Below are positions 1 through 7,323 of a DNA stretch of 16,257 nt, one piece after another. Each line of letters begins with the position of its first letter. Positions within the stretch are counted from its first letter, which is position 1. Both the position numbers and the translations under genes were made by a program. Source of the DNA: CAYVWB01 sp964455395 (GTDB lineage Bacteria; Desulfobacterota; Desulfovibrionia; Desulfovibrionales; Desulfovibrionaceae); assembly GCA_964455395.1 (NCBI GenBank), contig CAYVWB010000086.1, positions 1 to 16,257 of the forward strand. The letters run 5' to 3'. The notes under the pieces were generated by a model. That model did not search any database. It had not been told where the DNA came from and saw only the letters and a program-made list of their open reading frames with translations.

Positions 1-1323
1 GAGCCGGAGCCGGTGCCCGCGCCCGAGCCGGAGCCGGTCCTCGACCTCACGGAACCCCGGGCGAAGCCCGCGCCCGCTTCGCCGGCCGAAGCCGCCGCGC
101 CTGAAGCGCCTCCCGAGGCCACCGAGCCCTGGCAGCAGGAGCTCACATTGGAGTTACGCGCCGCCGAGCCCCGCCTCTCCGCATGGCTGGCCATCGTGCT
201 GCGCGATGTGGAGACTGCGGGGGAGCTCCTCTGGTCCCGGCTGGACTTTCTTTTCAAGGCGCTCGGCGCGCCTCGGGACGAGGCCGAGGACTTCATCGAG
301 CGCTTCCGTGTCTGGCTGGAGGACATGGAGTACGAACATGTGGAGGAGTTCCGCTCCGAGCTGCAGTACCGCCTCGCGCTGGCCTTGGATCTGGAGGACG
401 AGGAGGACGAACGCAGCCGGCTGATGCTCAAACTCTCGGCGGGACTTTCCAAGACGCGCGAGGCGGTCACCAAGCGCATCGAAGGGTTGCTGGCCAGCCA
501 CTACGCCATGGACGAAGCCTTCTGGGAGGAGTTCGAGGAAATCCTCATCATGGCGGACGTGGGCTACGAAGCCACCATGGATCTGGTGAACCGGCTCAAG
601 GCCCGCGCCAAAGCCCAAGGCGTCACGGACCCTGCGCGCTTCAAGGACCTCATGCGCGAGGAACTGGAGGAGATCTTCAAGCGGCGGCCCGCCATCAGCG
701 TGGTCAACCCCCCGGAAACCATCCTCGTCATCGGCGTCAACGGCGTCGGCAAGACCACCACCATCGCCAAGCTCGCCCACCGTGCGCAGATGCAGGGCCG
801 CAAGGTGCTGGTGGCTGCGGGAGACACTTTCCGCGCCGCCGCCGTGGAGCAGCTGGCCATCTGGTCGCGGCGGGTGGGCGCCGGGTTCTACTCCAAAGGC
901 CAGGACGCGGACCCCGCAGCCGTGGCGTTCGAAGCCATGGACAAGGCCGTGCGCGAAGAATACGACTTGCTCATCGTGGACACGGCGGGTCGTTTGCACA
1001 CCAAGGCCAACCTCATGGAGGAGCTCAAGAAGATCAAGCGGGTGCTGGGCAAGAAACATCCCGGCGCGCCCCACCGCACGGTGCTGGTGCTGGACGCCAC
1101 CACAGGGCAGAACGCGCTTTCGCAGTGCAAACTCTTCGGCGAGGCGGTGCAGATCGACGAGCTCATCCTCACCAAGCTGGACGGCACGGCCAAGGGCGGT
1201 GTGGTGGTGGCCATCGCGTTGCAATTCGGTCTGCCCATCTCCTTCGTGGGGCTGGGCGAGAAGATGGAGGACCTGCGGCCCTTCGACGGGCACGACTTCG
1301 CCAAGGCCCTGCTGGCTTCGTAG
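1..1323 (+). CDS. ftsY: Signal recognition particle receptor FtsY, 5'-truncated by window edge
   Basis: SRP-receptor GTPase that docks SRP-bound ribosomes at the inner membrane and hands nascent membrane proteins to SecYEG. The frame is open from base 1, so the true start lies upstream and the GTG at 13 is only an internal codon. Numbering residues from base 1, the fragment has 440: a Pro/Glu/Ala-rich acidic region (1-45), a helical segment with many acidic residues (to about 145), the N domain beginning near the GLSKTRE motif (about 147), and the G domain. G-domain motifs are the P-loop GVNGVGKTTT (245-254), DTFRAAAVEQL (275-285), DTAGRLH (327-333), TKLDGTAKGG (391-400) and the C-terminal GLGEKMEDLRPFD. 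The motif set separates FtsY from Ffh, as there is no methionine-rich M domain and an acidic N-terminus is present. The C-terminus is complete at the TAG. hemW follows after 128 bases. Confidence 0.97.
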   Translation, partial: EPEPVPAPEPEPVLDLTEPRAKPAPASPAEAAAPEAPPEATEPWQQELTLELRAAEPRLSAWLAIVLRDVETAGELLWSRLDFLFKALGAPRDEAEDFIERFRVWLEDMEYEHVEEFRSELQYRLALALDLEDEEDERSRLMLKLSAGLSKTREAVTKRIEGLLASHYAMDEAFWEEFEEILIMADVGYEATMDLVNRLKARAKAQGVTDPARFKDLMREELEEIFKRRPAISVVNPPETILVIGVNGVGKTTTIAKLAHRAQMQGRKVLVAAGDTFRAAAVEQLAIWSRRVGAGFYSKGQDADPAAVAFEAMDKAVREEYDLLIVDTAGRLHTKANLMEELKKIKRVLGKKHPGAPHRTVLVLDATTGQNALSQCKLFGEAVQIDELILTKLDGTAKGGVVVAIALQFGLPISFVGLGEKMEDLRPFDGHDFAKALLAS

Positions 1324-1340
1324 CGGGTGCGTCCCTGCTG

Positions 1341-1372
1341 CGCCGCCGAAAAGCCTCCATTGCCTGGCGGCG
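1341..1372 (+). repeat. Inverted repeat between ftsY and hemW
   Basis: CGCCGCC (1341-1347) and GGCGGCG (1366-1372) form a perfect 7-bp stem around an 18-nt loop, 18 bases after the ftsY stop. No T-run follows, so it is not a standard intrinsic terminator. It could be a weak or factor-dependent end for ftsY or simply a GC-rich coincidence. Confidence 0.35.
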
Positions 1373-1451
1373 GGGCGATGTTCTACTGTCCGGGGCATGC
1401 GGATCGCCCCACACGGTGGACGTCCCCCGCCCCGCAACCCCTCCGTCGCCC

Positions 1452-2690
1452 ATGCTGCTCTACGTCCACGTCCCCTTCTGTCGCGCCAAGTGCCACTACT
1501 GCGGCTTCCACTCCGTGGTCCCGCAGCCCGGGGCCATGGAGACGTACGTGGACGCGCTCCGGCTGGAGATGGCGTTGTGGAGCGACCGGCTGGGCCGGCC
1601 GATAGTCAATACGGTCTACATCGGGGGGGGCACGCCCTCCTTGTTGCCGCCCAAAGCGCTCACCGCGTTGGGCGATGGTCTGCGCCGCGCCTTCGCTTTC
1701 GCCGAGGACGTGGAGTTCACCGTGGAGGGCAACCCCGAATCCCTGGGCGCCATGGACACGCTTCAAGCGCTCAAGGACGTGGGCGTCACCCGGCTCTCCA
1801 TGGGCGTCCAGAGCGTGCGGCCGGCGGACCTCACCATGCTGGGCCGCGCCCACACCCACCGCCAGACGCTGGTCGCTCTGGAGCAGGCGCGCCTTCTGGG
1901 CTTCAATGAAATCAGTCTGGACCTGATGTTCGGCCTGCCGGACACCCGCCTGAAGCAATGGCTGGACGTCCTGCGCAACGCTGCGGAGCTCGGCCCCCAG
2001 CACCTCTCCTGCTACGGCCTCACCGTGGAGCCGGATACGCCTCTGGAACGCGCCTGCCTGGAACGCCGTCTCGCCTTGCCGTCGGAGGACGAGCAGGCCA
2101 AGATGTTCATCTACGGCGCGGATTACCTGGAAGAGCGCGGCTATCTCCAGTACGAGATCTCCAACTTCGCGCGGCTGGGCTATCAGAGCCGCCACAACCT
2201 GGGCTACTGGGAGGGCAAGCCCTACCTTGGGCTGGGTCCTTCTGCCGTCTCCACCATGGGCGGCGCGCGGTGGACCAACCCCGCGGACCTGCGCGCCTAC
2301 GCCACAGCCGTGCGCGAGCGCACACTTGGCGACGGCGCCGAGACCCTCTCGCCCCAGGACCGCCTCAAGGAAATGCTGATGCTCCGGCTGCGCACCACAC
2401 GCGGCCTGAACCTGCGCGGCTACCGGCTGCTGACCGGAGAGGCCCTGCTGCACCGCCACCGCGCCTTGGTGGAGGCGCTTTCCCGCAAGGACCTCATCCG
2501 CATCAAGGACGGCTACATGCGACTCACACGTAACGGCATGCTGGTGAGCAACGCCATCCTCACCCACCTCTTCGCGCAGGAAGACGCCGCCGTCGCGCCC
2601 TCGCTGCGGTCTTCTCTTGCGGACGACGTCGCCTCGGACACAGGCGCCGCCGCGCTCGCTCCGCCGCCCGCCGCGGGGGAGAGCGCATAG
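1452..2690 (+). CDS. hemW: Radical SAM haem chaperone HemW (HemN-like)
   Basis: Radical SAM protein of the HemN/HemW family. HemW binds haem and is thought to deliver it to haem proteins; many database entries mislabel it oxygen-independent coproporphyrinogen III oxidase. The 412-residue product opens with the family-typical MLLYVHVPFC and carries the CxxxCxxC [4Fe-4S] motif (C10, C14, C17, as CRAKCHYC), GGGTPS (58-63) and the RHNLGYW segment of the HemN/HemW C-terminal part. The CxxxCxxC continues GF rather than with the extra Cys of true HemN, and the short N-terminus also favours HemW. The ATG at 1452 is chosen because it gives the conserved first residues. No clear Shine-Dalgarno precedes it, and an in-frame GTG at 1416 is the main alternative. 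The last 35 or so residues are an Ala/Pro/Ser-rich tail beyond the conserved fold. Confidence 0.93.
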   Translation: MLLYVHVPFCRAKCHYCGFHSVVPQPGAMETYVDALRLEMALWSDRLGRPIVNTVYIGGGTPSLLPPKALTALGDGLRRAFAFAEDVEFTVEGNPESLGAMDTLQALKDVGVTRLSMGVQSVRPADLTMLGRAHTHRQTLVALEQARLLGFNEISLDLMFGLPDTRLKQWLDVLRNAAELGPQHLSCYGLTVEPDTPLERACLERRLALPSEDEQAKMFIYGADYLEERGYLQYEISNFARLGYQSRHNLGYWEGKPYLGLGPSAVSTMGGARWTNPADLRAYATAVRERTLGDGAETLSPQDRLKEMLMLRLRTTRGLNLRGYRLLTGEALLHRHRALVEALSRKDLIRIKDGYMRLTRNGMLVSNAILTHLFAQEDAAVAPSLRSSLADDVASDTGAAALAPPPAAGESA

Positions 2691-2845
2691 CGCGAGCCAC
2701 GGCGCATGACGAAGCCGCGCCTCACTGCCGGCTCGATCATCCACCCGGAAGCGCCATGTCCCTTTCCGCACGACGCAGTGTTACGACCGGTTCACGGCAT
2801 CCTTCATGTCCGCCGGGATCGCCGAGGATGACGCCCACCAGTCAA

Positions 2846-2923
2846 GCCGACGAGACGCGTCGGCCAGATACGTCGGGTGGACGCGCCCCCCCAGAGGTGT
2901 CGGGCAGACGCGTCGGGTGGACG
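2846..2923. repeat. Cluster of short direct and inverted repeats between hemW and malQ
   Basis: In the 268-base gap where hemW and malQ converge, CGTCGGGTGGACG occurs twice (2871-2883 and 2911-2923, 40 bp apart) and AGACGCGTCGG occurs twice (2853-2863 and 2906-2916). GCCGAC (2846-2851) and GTCGGC (2859-2864) form a 6-bp inverted repeat with a 7-nt loop. No T-run accompanies the hairpin. The rest of the gap shows no gene and no convincing terminator. Confidence 0.6.
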
Positions 2924-2958
2924 TTGCCCCCGGGCGGCAGCGTGGCGGGTAGTTGCGG

Positions 2959-4473
2959 TCAGTCCCGCGCTGTCATGCGGGTCATGTGTTCGAGGAAGTC
3001 GAAGCCGCGTTCACGGGCGCGGCCGTGGTCGAGATCCGCGAAGGTCATGCGCCACGACCAGTTGCCGTTGGCGAGGGAAGGCGTGTTCATGCGGGCTTCC
3101 GCGCCGAGGCCGAGGACGTCCTGGACAGGGAAGATGGCCGTGCGCGCCGGGCTGGTCATGGCGAGCCGGATGGCGTGGCGGTGTGGATCGTGGGGGTCGC
3201 GCTCCAGGCCGGCGTAGGCTCGGAAGCGTGCGCGGTCGCCTTCCGGAGCGTCGCCGAAGTACCAGCCGTTGAAGGTGTTGTTGTCGTGCGTGCCGGTATA
3301 GATGATGCTGTTTTCTTCACAATTGTGGGGGATGTAGGGTGATCTGGCGATGTTGTCGCCAAAGGCGAAGCTGAGGATCTTCATGCCTGGGAACTGGAAG
3401 GTGTCCTTGAGCTCGCGGACGGCGGCGTCGATGGTGCCGAGGTCTTCCGCGATGATGGAAGCGCAGCCGAGCGTCTTGACGAGGGTCTCGAAGAGGGCCT
3501 CGCCGGGGGCTTCCACCCACTGGCCGTTGATGGCGGTCTCTTCGCCGGCGGGCACTTCCCAGTAGGCGGCGAAACCGCGGAAGTGGTCCAGACGCACGGC
3601 GTCTGTCAGGTCAAGCGTCCGGGCGATGCGGCGCACCCACCACGCGAACGCCTGATTCTCATGGGTGGGCCAGTCGTAGAGGGGGTTGCCCCAGAGCTGG
3701 CCGGTGGCGCTGAAGTAATCCGGAGGCACGCCGGCCACCACGCTCGGGTTCTTGTGTTCGTCCAGGCGGAAGAGGTGGGCGTTGGCCCAGACATCTGCGG
3801 AGTCGAAGGAGACATAGATGGGCATGTCGCCCACCAGACGGACACGCCGCTCGTTGGCGTAGCGTTTCAAGGCTTTCCACTGGGTGTGGAACAAGTGCTG
3901 AACGAAGCGGTGGTAGGCCAGCTCGCGTGCGCGGCGGTGGGCCACCTCCGCCAGGGCGTGGTCATGCCTGTCGCGCAGTTCCACGGGCCATTGGCTCCAC
4001 ATGCGGCCTTGCTGCTCCGCCTTGATGGTCACGAAGAGGACGTAGTCTTCCAGCCAGGAGGCCTCGTCGCGGAGGAAGCGCTGGTAGTCGACATCGTCTT
4101 GGAGACGGTCTTCGACGTGCTCGAAAGCGTGGCGGAGCATGGTCTCCTTGTGGGCGTGGGCGGCGTCGAACTGGCAATGGCCGGGGTCGTGCTCCATGAA
4201 GCCGCCGATGTCGAACTCGCCGAGGAGCCCAGCCGTGACCATGTCTTCGGGACTGATGAAGAGGGGGTCCCCGGCGAAGGCGGAAAAGCTGGAGTAGGGC
4301 GAATTGCCCAGAGCCGGGCTGGTGGGGCCCAGGGGCAGGATCTGCCAGACGCGCTGCGCCGTGGCTGCAAGCAGGTCGACAAAACGACGCGCGGCCGGGC
4401 CGGCGTCGCCGACGCCGTGGCCGGAGGGCAGAGAGCTGACGTGCAGCAGAACGCCGCTTCCTCGACGGTGCAT
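2959..4473 (-). CDS. malQ: 4-alpha-glucanotransferase (amylomaltase, DPE type)
   Basis: Glycoside hydrolase family 77 enzyme that moves alpha-1,4-glucan segments between maltodextrins, used in glycogen and maltodextrin turnover in the cytoplasm. The 504 residues match the usual length of the short bacterial/plant DPE1 type. N-terminal landmarks are GVLLHVSSLPSGHGVGD and GNSPYSSFSAFAGDPLF. The three catalytic carboxylates are visible: nucleophile D296 in RLDHFRG, acid/base E343 in IAEDLGTI, and D397 in GTHDNNT. VGDMPIYVSFDSADVWAN (about 214-231) is another family block. The ATG at 4473 is preceded by GGGAGG five bases upstream and gives the typical N-terminus. No other glycogen or maltose gene is in the window, so the gene stands alone, divergent from cheD. 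Confidence 0.96.
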   Translation of the reverse strand: MHRRGSGVLLHVSSLPSGHGVGDAGPAARRFVDLLAATAQRVWQILPLGPTSPALGNSPYSSFSAFAGDPLFISPEDMVTAGLLGEFDIGGFMEHDPGHCQFDAAHAHKETMLRHAFEHVEDRLQDDVDYQRFLRDEASWLEDYVLFVTIKAEQQGRMWSQWPVELRDRHDHALAEVAHRRARELAYHRFVQHLFHTQWKALKRYANERRVRLVGDMPIYVSFDSADVWANAHLFRLDEHKNPSVVAGVPPDYFSATGQLWGNPLYDWPTHENQAFAWWVRRIARTLDLTDAVRLDHFRGFAAYWEVPAGEETAINGQWVEAPGEALFETLVKTLGCASIIAEDLGTIDAAVRELKDTFQFPGMKILSFAFGDNIARSPYIPHNCEENSIIYTGTHDNNTFNGWYFGDAPEGDRARFRAYAGLERDPHDPHRHAIRLAMTSPARTAIFPVQDVLGLGAEARMNTPSLANGNWSWRMTFADLDHGRARERGFDFLEHMTRMTARD

Positions 4474-4517
4474 GGAGACCTCCCGATGGTTGAGGGACGA
4501 GTGCGCCAACGGCGTAC

Positions 4518-4548
4518 AGTCTACCTCAGGAGGGGGGCTTGCGGTCAA
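4518..4548 (-). promoter_or_regulatory. Possible malQ promoter
   Basis: Reading the minus strand, TTGACC (4548-4543) is followed by TAGACT (4523-4518), four of six matches to the -10 consensus. The 19-base spacer is longer than optimal. It lies 45 bases upstream of the malQ ATG. Tentative; the hexamers may be chance in this intergenic region. Confidence 0.25.
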
Positions 4549-4641
4549 GCGACATTCCGACGTCACATCCTTGTCGCGCCGCTGCTCCACGGCGTATGCC
4601 CCCGCTCCCGCATGGTGGTGCGGGCAATGGCCGCCGCGTGC

Positions 4642-4670
4642 TTTCCATGCCTGCATTTTTCCGGTATATT
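4642..4670 (+). promoter_or_regulatory. Possible sigma-70-type promoter for cheD run
   Basis: TTTCCA (4642-4647) and TATATT (4665-4670) are separated by 17 bases and stand 50 bases upstream of the cheD ATG. The -10 matches five of six consensus bases and the -35 four of six. The surrounding stretch is locally AT-rich compared with the neighbours. Transcription would begin near 4677. Confidence 0.45.
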
Positions 4671-4719
4671 GACGACATGGAATTGTCACCCTTGTCTTTG
4701 CCTCGAAGGTAACCTCGCG

Positions 4720-5205
4720 ATGGATACCGTGGTCGTCGGCGTGGGGGGAATCGAAGCCATCCACAACGCCTCCAAAAATCTGAAGACCTTCGCGCTGGGG
4801 TCGTGCATCGCCGTGATGCTGTTCGATCACCGCAGCGATTTGCTGGCCATGGCGCACGTGGCGCTGCCCAACTCCTCCACATCCAGCAAGCGCGCGCGGG
4901 AGCTGCCCGGCTATTTCGCGGACACCGCCCTCCCCGCCCTGCTCACCCAAGCCGCCAGGCGAGCCCCCCGCGGCGACATCCGCGGCGTGCGCGCCAAGCT
5001 GGTCGGAGGCGCCACCATCATCAAGGCGAGCAGCCTGTTCAACATCGGCGCCCGCAACGCCGAGGCGGTGCAGCGCATCCTGCGCGCCAAGCGCATCCCT
5101 GTGGAGGCCGAGGACCTCGGCGGCGGCATCAGCCGCACCGTGAAGCTCGGCGCCGGCGGCTTGGTCACCATCAGCTCGCCGGGCCGCGGCGAATGGACCC
5201 TCTGA
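4720..5205 (+). CDS. cheD: Chemoreceptor glutamine deamidase CheD
   Basis: CheD deamidates specific glutamines on methyl-accepting chemotaxis proteins and in some bacteria binds CheC or CheY-P for adaptation. The 161-residue product is normal family length. The catalytic residues of the family can be placed: Thr23 and Cys29 in KTFALGSCIAV and His46 in LLAMAHVALP. Conserved features downstream are VRAKLVGGATI, NIGARN and the C-terminal GGGISRTVKL. The ATG at 4720 is preceded by AAGGT nine bases upstream and yields a family-typical N-terminus. No cheA, cheB, cheR or receptor gene is in the window, so this is a CheD outside a chemotaxis operon, followed 21 bases later by an HDOD gene. The pairing suggests a signalling link, but this is inference. 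Confidence 0.92.
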   Translation: MDTVVVGVGGIEAIHNASKNLKTFALGSCIAVMLFDHRSDLLAMAHVALPNSSTSSKRARELPGYFADTALPALLTQAARRAPRGDIRGVRAKLVGGATIIKASSLFNIGARNAEAVQRILRAKRIPVEAEDLGGGISRTVKLGAGGLVTISSPGRGEWTL

Positions 5206-5226
5206 TCCGACGCATCCCCCTAGACA

Positions 5227-6102
5227 ATGCAAATGACCACGCAGACCGCAGATTTCAAGAACCTCGTGCGCCGCATCCGGCGGTTGCCGCCTCTTTCCGA
5301 CACGGCGCATCGGTTGCTCGCTCTGATGCGGCAAGACGACTACGACATGGGCGAGATCGTGGCCGTTGTCGTGCATGATGCAGCGCTTACCGCCAATGTC
5401 CTCAAGGTGGTGAACTCCCCCCTCTTCGGCGTGGGCCATGAGGTGAGCTCCGTGGAACGCGCCGTGAACCTGCTGGGGGAGCGCATGGTGGTGGGCATCG
5501 CCATCGGCTCCTGCAGCGCGCAGATCTACAACCACGACCTCGCCGGCTACGAGAGCGAACCCGGCATGCTGTGGCGCCACTGCCTCTTCGTGGCCATCGC
5601 CTCCCGCGGGGCGGCGCGCTACGCCCGCAGTCCGGGTTTGCGCATGGACGACGTCTTCACTGCGGGCATTCTCCACGATATCGGCAAGGCTGTCCTCTCC
5701 GCCTCCATGGAAGGCGTGGCCAAACGACTCATCGCTCTGGTGGACACGAAACTCGAAAAGGACTACAGCGCCGCCGAGCGTCGACTCCTCGCCACGGACC
5801 ACGGGGAAGCCGGCATGGTGCTGGGCATGCACTGGCGGCTGCCCGACAACCTCCTCGCCGCCATCCGCCGGCACCACGAACCCGCCCAGGCCGAGGCGTC
5901 CCACCGCCAGCTCGCCTACGCCGTCCACCTCGGCGACGCCATCGCCCAGCTCCACGGCGTGAGCACCGGCGTGGACGCCCTCCAATACGACATCGATCCG
6001 GAGTACGAGCGCTACTTCGACCTCAATGAAGAGCGCCTGCACGCCATCTTCCTCGCTTCCAGCCTGGAATACGAGCGCACCCGCACGCTCTTTTTCAACT
6101 GA
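5227..6102 (+). CDS. HDOD domain signalling protein
   Basis: HDOD is a non-hydrolytic relative of HD phosphohydrolases found in bacterial signalling proteins, usually as a scaffold. The 291-residue product is a single-domain form: N-terminal helices with LPPLSDTAHRLLALM (about 20-34), the block VVHDAALTANVLKVVNSPLFG (about 48-68) that marks HDOD, SSVERAVNLLGERMVVGIAIG (about 74-94), and GILHDIGKAVL (147-157) with an intact HDIG-like motif, then DHGEAGMVLGMHW and RRHHEP. The retained HD and His residues mean residual metal binding cannot be excluded, though family members are generally catalytically silent. The ATG at 5227 has no recognisable Shine-Dalgarno; a second ATG is at 5233. The 21-base gap after cheD suggests co-transcription and perhaps translational coupling. 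Confidence 0.9.
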   Translation: MQMTTQTADFKNLVRRIRRLPPLSDTAHRLLALMRQDDYDMGEIVAVVVHDAALTANVLKVVNSPLFGVGHEVSSVERAVNLLGERMVVGIAIGSCSAQIYNHDLAGYESEPGMLWRHCLFVAIASRGAARYARSPGLRMDDVFTAGILHDIGKAVLSASMEGVAKRLIALVDTKLEKDYSAAERRLLATDHGEAGMVLGMHWRLPDNLLAAIRRHHEPAQAEASHRQLAYAVHLGDAIAQLHGVSTGVDALQYDIDPEYERYFDLNEERLHAIFLASSLEYERTRTLFFN

Positions 6103-6136
6103 CGCCCACCACCGCGCCCCAGCTCCTTTCAGCCAC

Positions 6137-6448
6137 GTGATAGACAAGACCAACGCCCTCGACGATATCCCCAGACGTCTCCAGGCCATGGACACGGGCT
6201 GTGCGCTCGACATGCGCACTTACAAACGCAACCGCGCCGTGCTCTTCCACAAGATCGCCCCCGATCGCTTCACCATCCACCGCGACGGATTCGCCAAGGC
6301 CCGTTACGAGGACATCCCCCTCGCCAAGGTCCGCAAGCTCCTCAAGACCCTGCTCAAGGAGGAATTCCCCCGCTCCGCCAAGATCCGCCTCTATCTGCTG
6401 GACGCTTACGACCCCGAAGCGCCCCGCGCCCGGCTCAAGGAACTCTGA
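6137..6448 (+). CDS. Small uncharacterised protein in cheD-HDOD run
   Basis: I do not recognise a named family. With the GTG at 6137 the product is 103 residues; the next in-frame start, ATG 6188, would give 86. It is rich in basic residues, with a block of alternating charged and hydrophobic positions (RTYKRNRAVLFHKI, about 36-49, then DRFTIHRDGF) that looks like beta strands, followed by a lysine/leucine helix (LAKVRKLLKTLLKEEFPRS). No signal peptide, membrane segment or metal-binding cysteine cluster is visible. It lies 34 bases after the HDOD stop and 40 before the methyltransferase, in the same direction. Codon use is like its neighbours, the opposite frames offer only GC-driven shadows, and the spacing fits a real gene. 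The start is uncertain because no Shine-Dalgarno precedes either candidate. Confidence 0.7.
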   Translation: MIDKTNALDDIPRRLQAMDTGCALDMRTYKRNRAVLFHKIAPDRFTIHRDGFAKARYEDIPLAKVRKLLKTLLKEEFPRSAKIRLYLLDAYDPEAPRARLKEL

Positions 6449-6488
6449 ACCGCCCACCCAGACCCTGCAACCATGGACCCAAAACCTC

Positions 6489-7259
6489 ATGGACGAACAC
6501 ACGCTGACCCTGTTTCTCGAACTCCACGCAGACCTGCCCCGCCAAGCCCCCGGCAGCCGCGAAGCCACGTTGCGCGCCCTGGCCCTCTTCCCCGACCTGC
6601 CCCCGCAGCCGCGCGTTCTGGACCTGGGCTGCGGCCCCGGCGCCCAGAGCCTCGTGCTGGCGGAAGCGGCGCAGGCTCGCATCACCGCGGTGGACATGCA
6701 CCGGGGCTTCCTCGTGGAGCTGGCCACCCGGGCCGCAGCCGCCGGGCTGGCGGACCGCATCACGCCCATCCACGCCGACATGAGCGAGCTCCCCCCGGAC
6801 GTCCCCCGCCGCGCCTTCGACCTCGCCTGGAGCGAGGGCGCGGTCTACTCCATCGGTTTCGACAGGGGCTTGCGCATCATCCGAGACCATCTCGTCCCGG
6901 GGGGCGGCGTCTGCGTCAGCGAGCTCTCCTGGTTGGTCCCCCCGGCGCAGCGGCCCGCAGAAGTCACGGCCTTCTGGACAGCGGAATACGCAGCCATCCG
7001 CGAGGTGGAGGCCAACACCCGCGCCATGGCCGAAGCGGGGTTCGAGGTGCTGGAAGTCTTCACCCTGCCGGACGAAGCGTGGTGGACGGAATACTACGCG
7101 CCCCTGGAAGCGCGGCTGGAGGCCTTTCTGGCGCGCCACCCGGGCGACCCCGCAGCCACGGCCGTGGCGGAAAGCGACCGCCGGGAGATGGCGCTGCACC
7201 GCGCCTACGCCCATGTGTACGGTTACGTCTTCTACTGTGGCGTGTTGCGGAGGGAGTAA
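6489..7259 (+). CDS. Class I SAM-dependent methyltransferase
   Basis: The 256-residue product has a Rossmann methyltransferase fold. Motif I is VLDLGCGPGAQS (43-54); the acidic residue ending strand 2 is D69 in ITAVDMHRGF; and AWSEGAVYSIGFDRGL (about 113-128) and the C-terminal YGYVFY are signatures of a small-molecule methyltransferase group that I recall from a structural-genomics protein of Bacteroides. VPGGGVCVSELSW corresponds to the strand after the active-site region. The substrate is unknown. The ATG at 6489 places motif I at the usual distance from the N-terminus; there is no Shine-Dalgarno. It is the last gene of the cheD run and converges with der across 64 bases. Confidence 0.85.
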   Translation: MDEHTLTLFLELHADLPRQAPGSREATLRALALFPDLPPQPRVLDLGCGPGAQSLVLAEAAQARITAVDMHRGFLVELATRAAAAGLADRITPIHADMSELPPDVPRRAFDLAWSEGAVYSIGFDRGLRIIRDHLVPGGGVCVSELSWLVPPAQRPAEVTAFWTAEYAAIREVEANTRAMAEAGFEVLEVFTLPDEAWWTEYYAPLEARLEAFLARHPGDPAATAVAESDRREMALHRAYAHVYGYVFYCGVLRRE

Positions 7260-7323
7260 CCCGCGCCCCCACGCCGGGAGCAGGGCGAAAGGCGCCCCGA
7301 ACGCCCGGCCGACCTTGCGCGGT

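Noticed and set aside
1360..1389. Possible hemW promoter TTGCCT-N18-TACTGT
   Set aside because: Only four and three of six consensus matches, overlapping the inverted repeat; not better than chance.
154..1437. Long open frame antisense to ftsY
   Set aside because: It mirrors the FtsY frame in GC-rich DNA; the translated product has no recognisable domain, while the plus strand has all SRP-GTPase motifs.
183..1451. Upstream extension of the hemW frame through ftsY
   Set aside because: The frame is open only because of high GC; the translation before MLLYVHVPFC is low-complexity Arg/Gly/Ala and overlaps the FtsY coding region.
2846..2923. CRISPR array
   Set aside because: Repeats are 11-13 bases, only two copies each, with unequal spacing and no cas gene.
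3583..4719. Upstream extension of the cheD frame across malQ
   Set aside because: It is the complement of malQ coding sequence; CheD homology begins at 4720, behind a ribosome-binding site.
4474..6219. N-terminal extension of the malQ frame on the minus strand
   Set aside because: It would run opposite to cheD and the HDOD gene; MalQ begins at its typical N-terminus at 4473 with a strong Shine-Dalgarno.
7260..7323. Terminator between the methyltransferase gene and der
   Set aside because: GGGCG/CGCCC gives only a 5-bp stem and no T-run follows on either strand.
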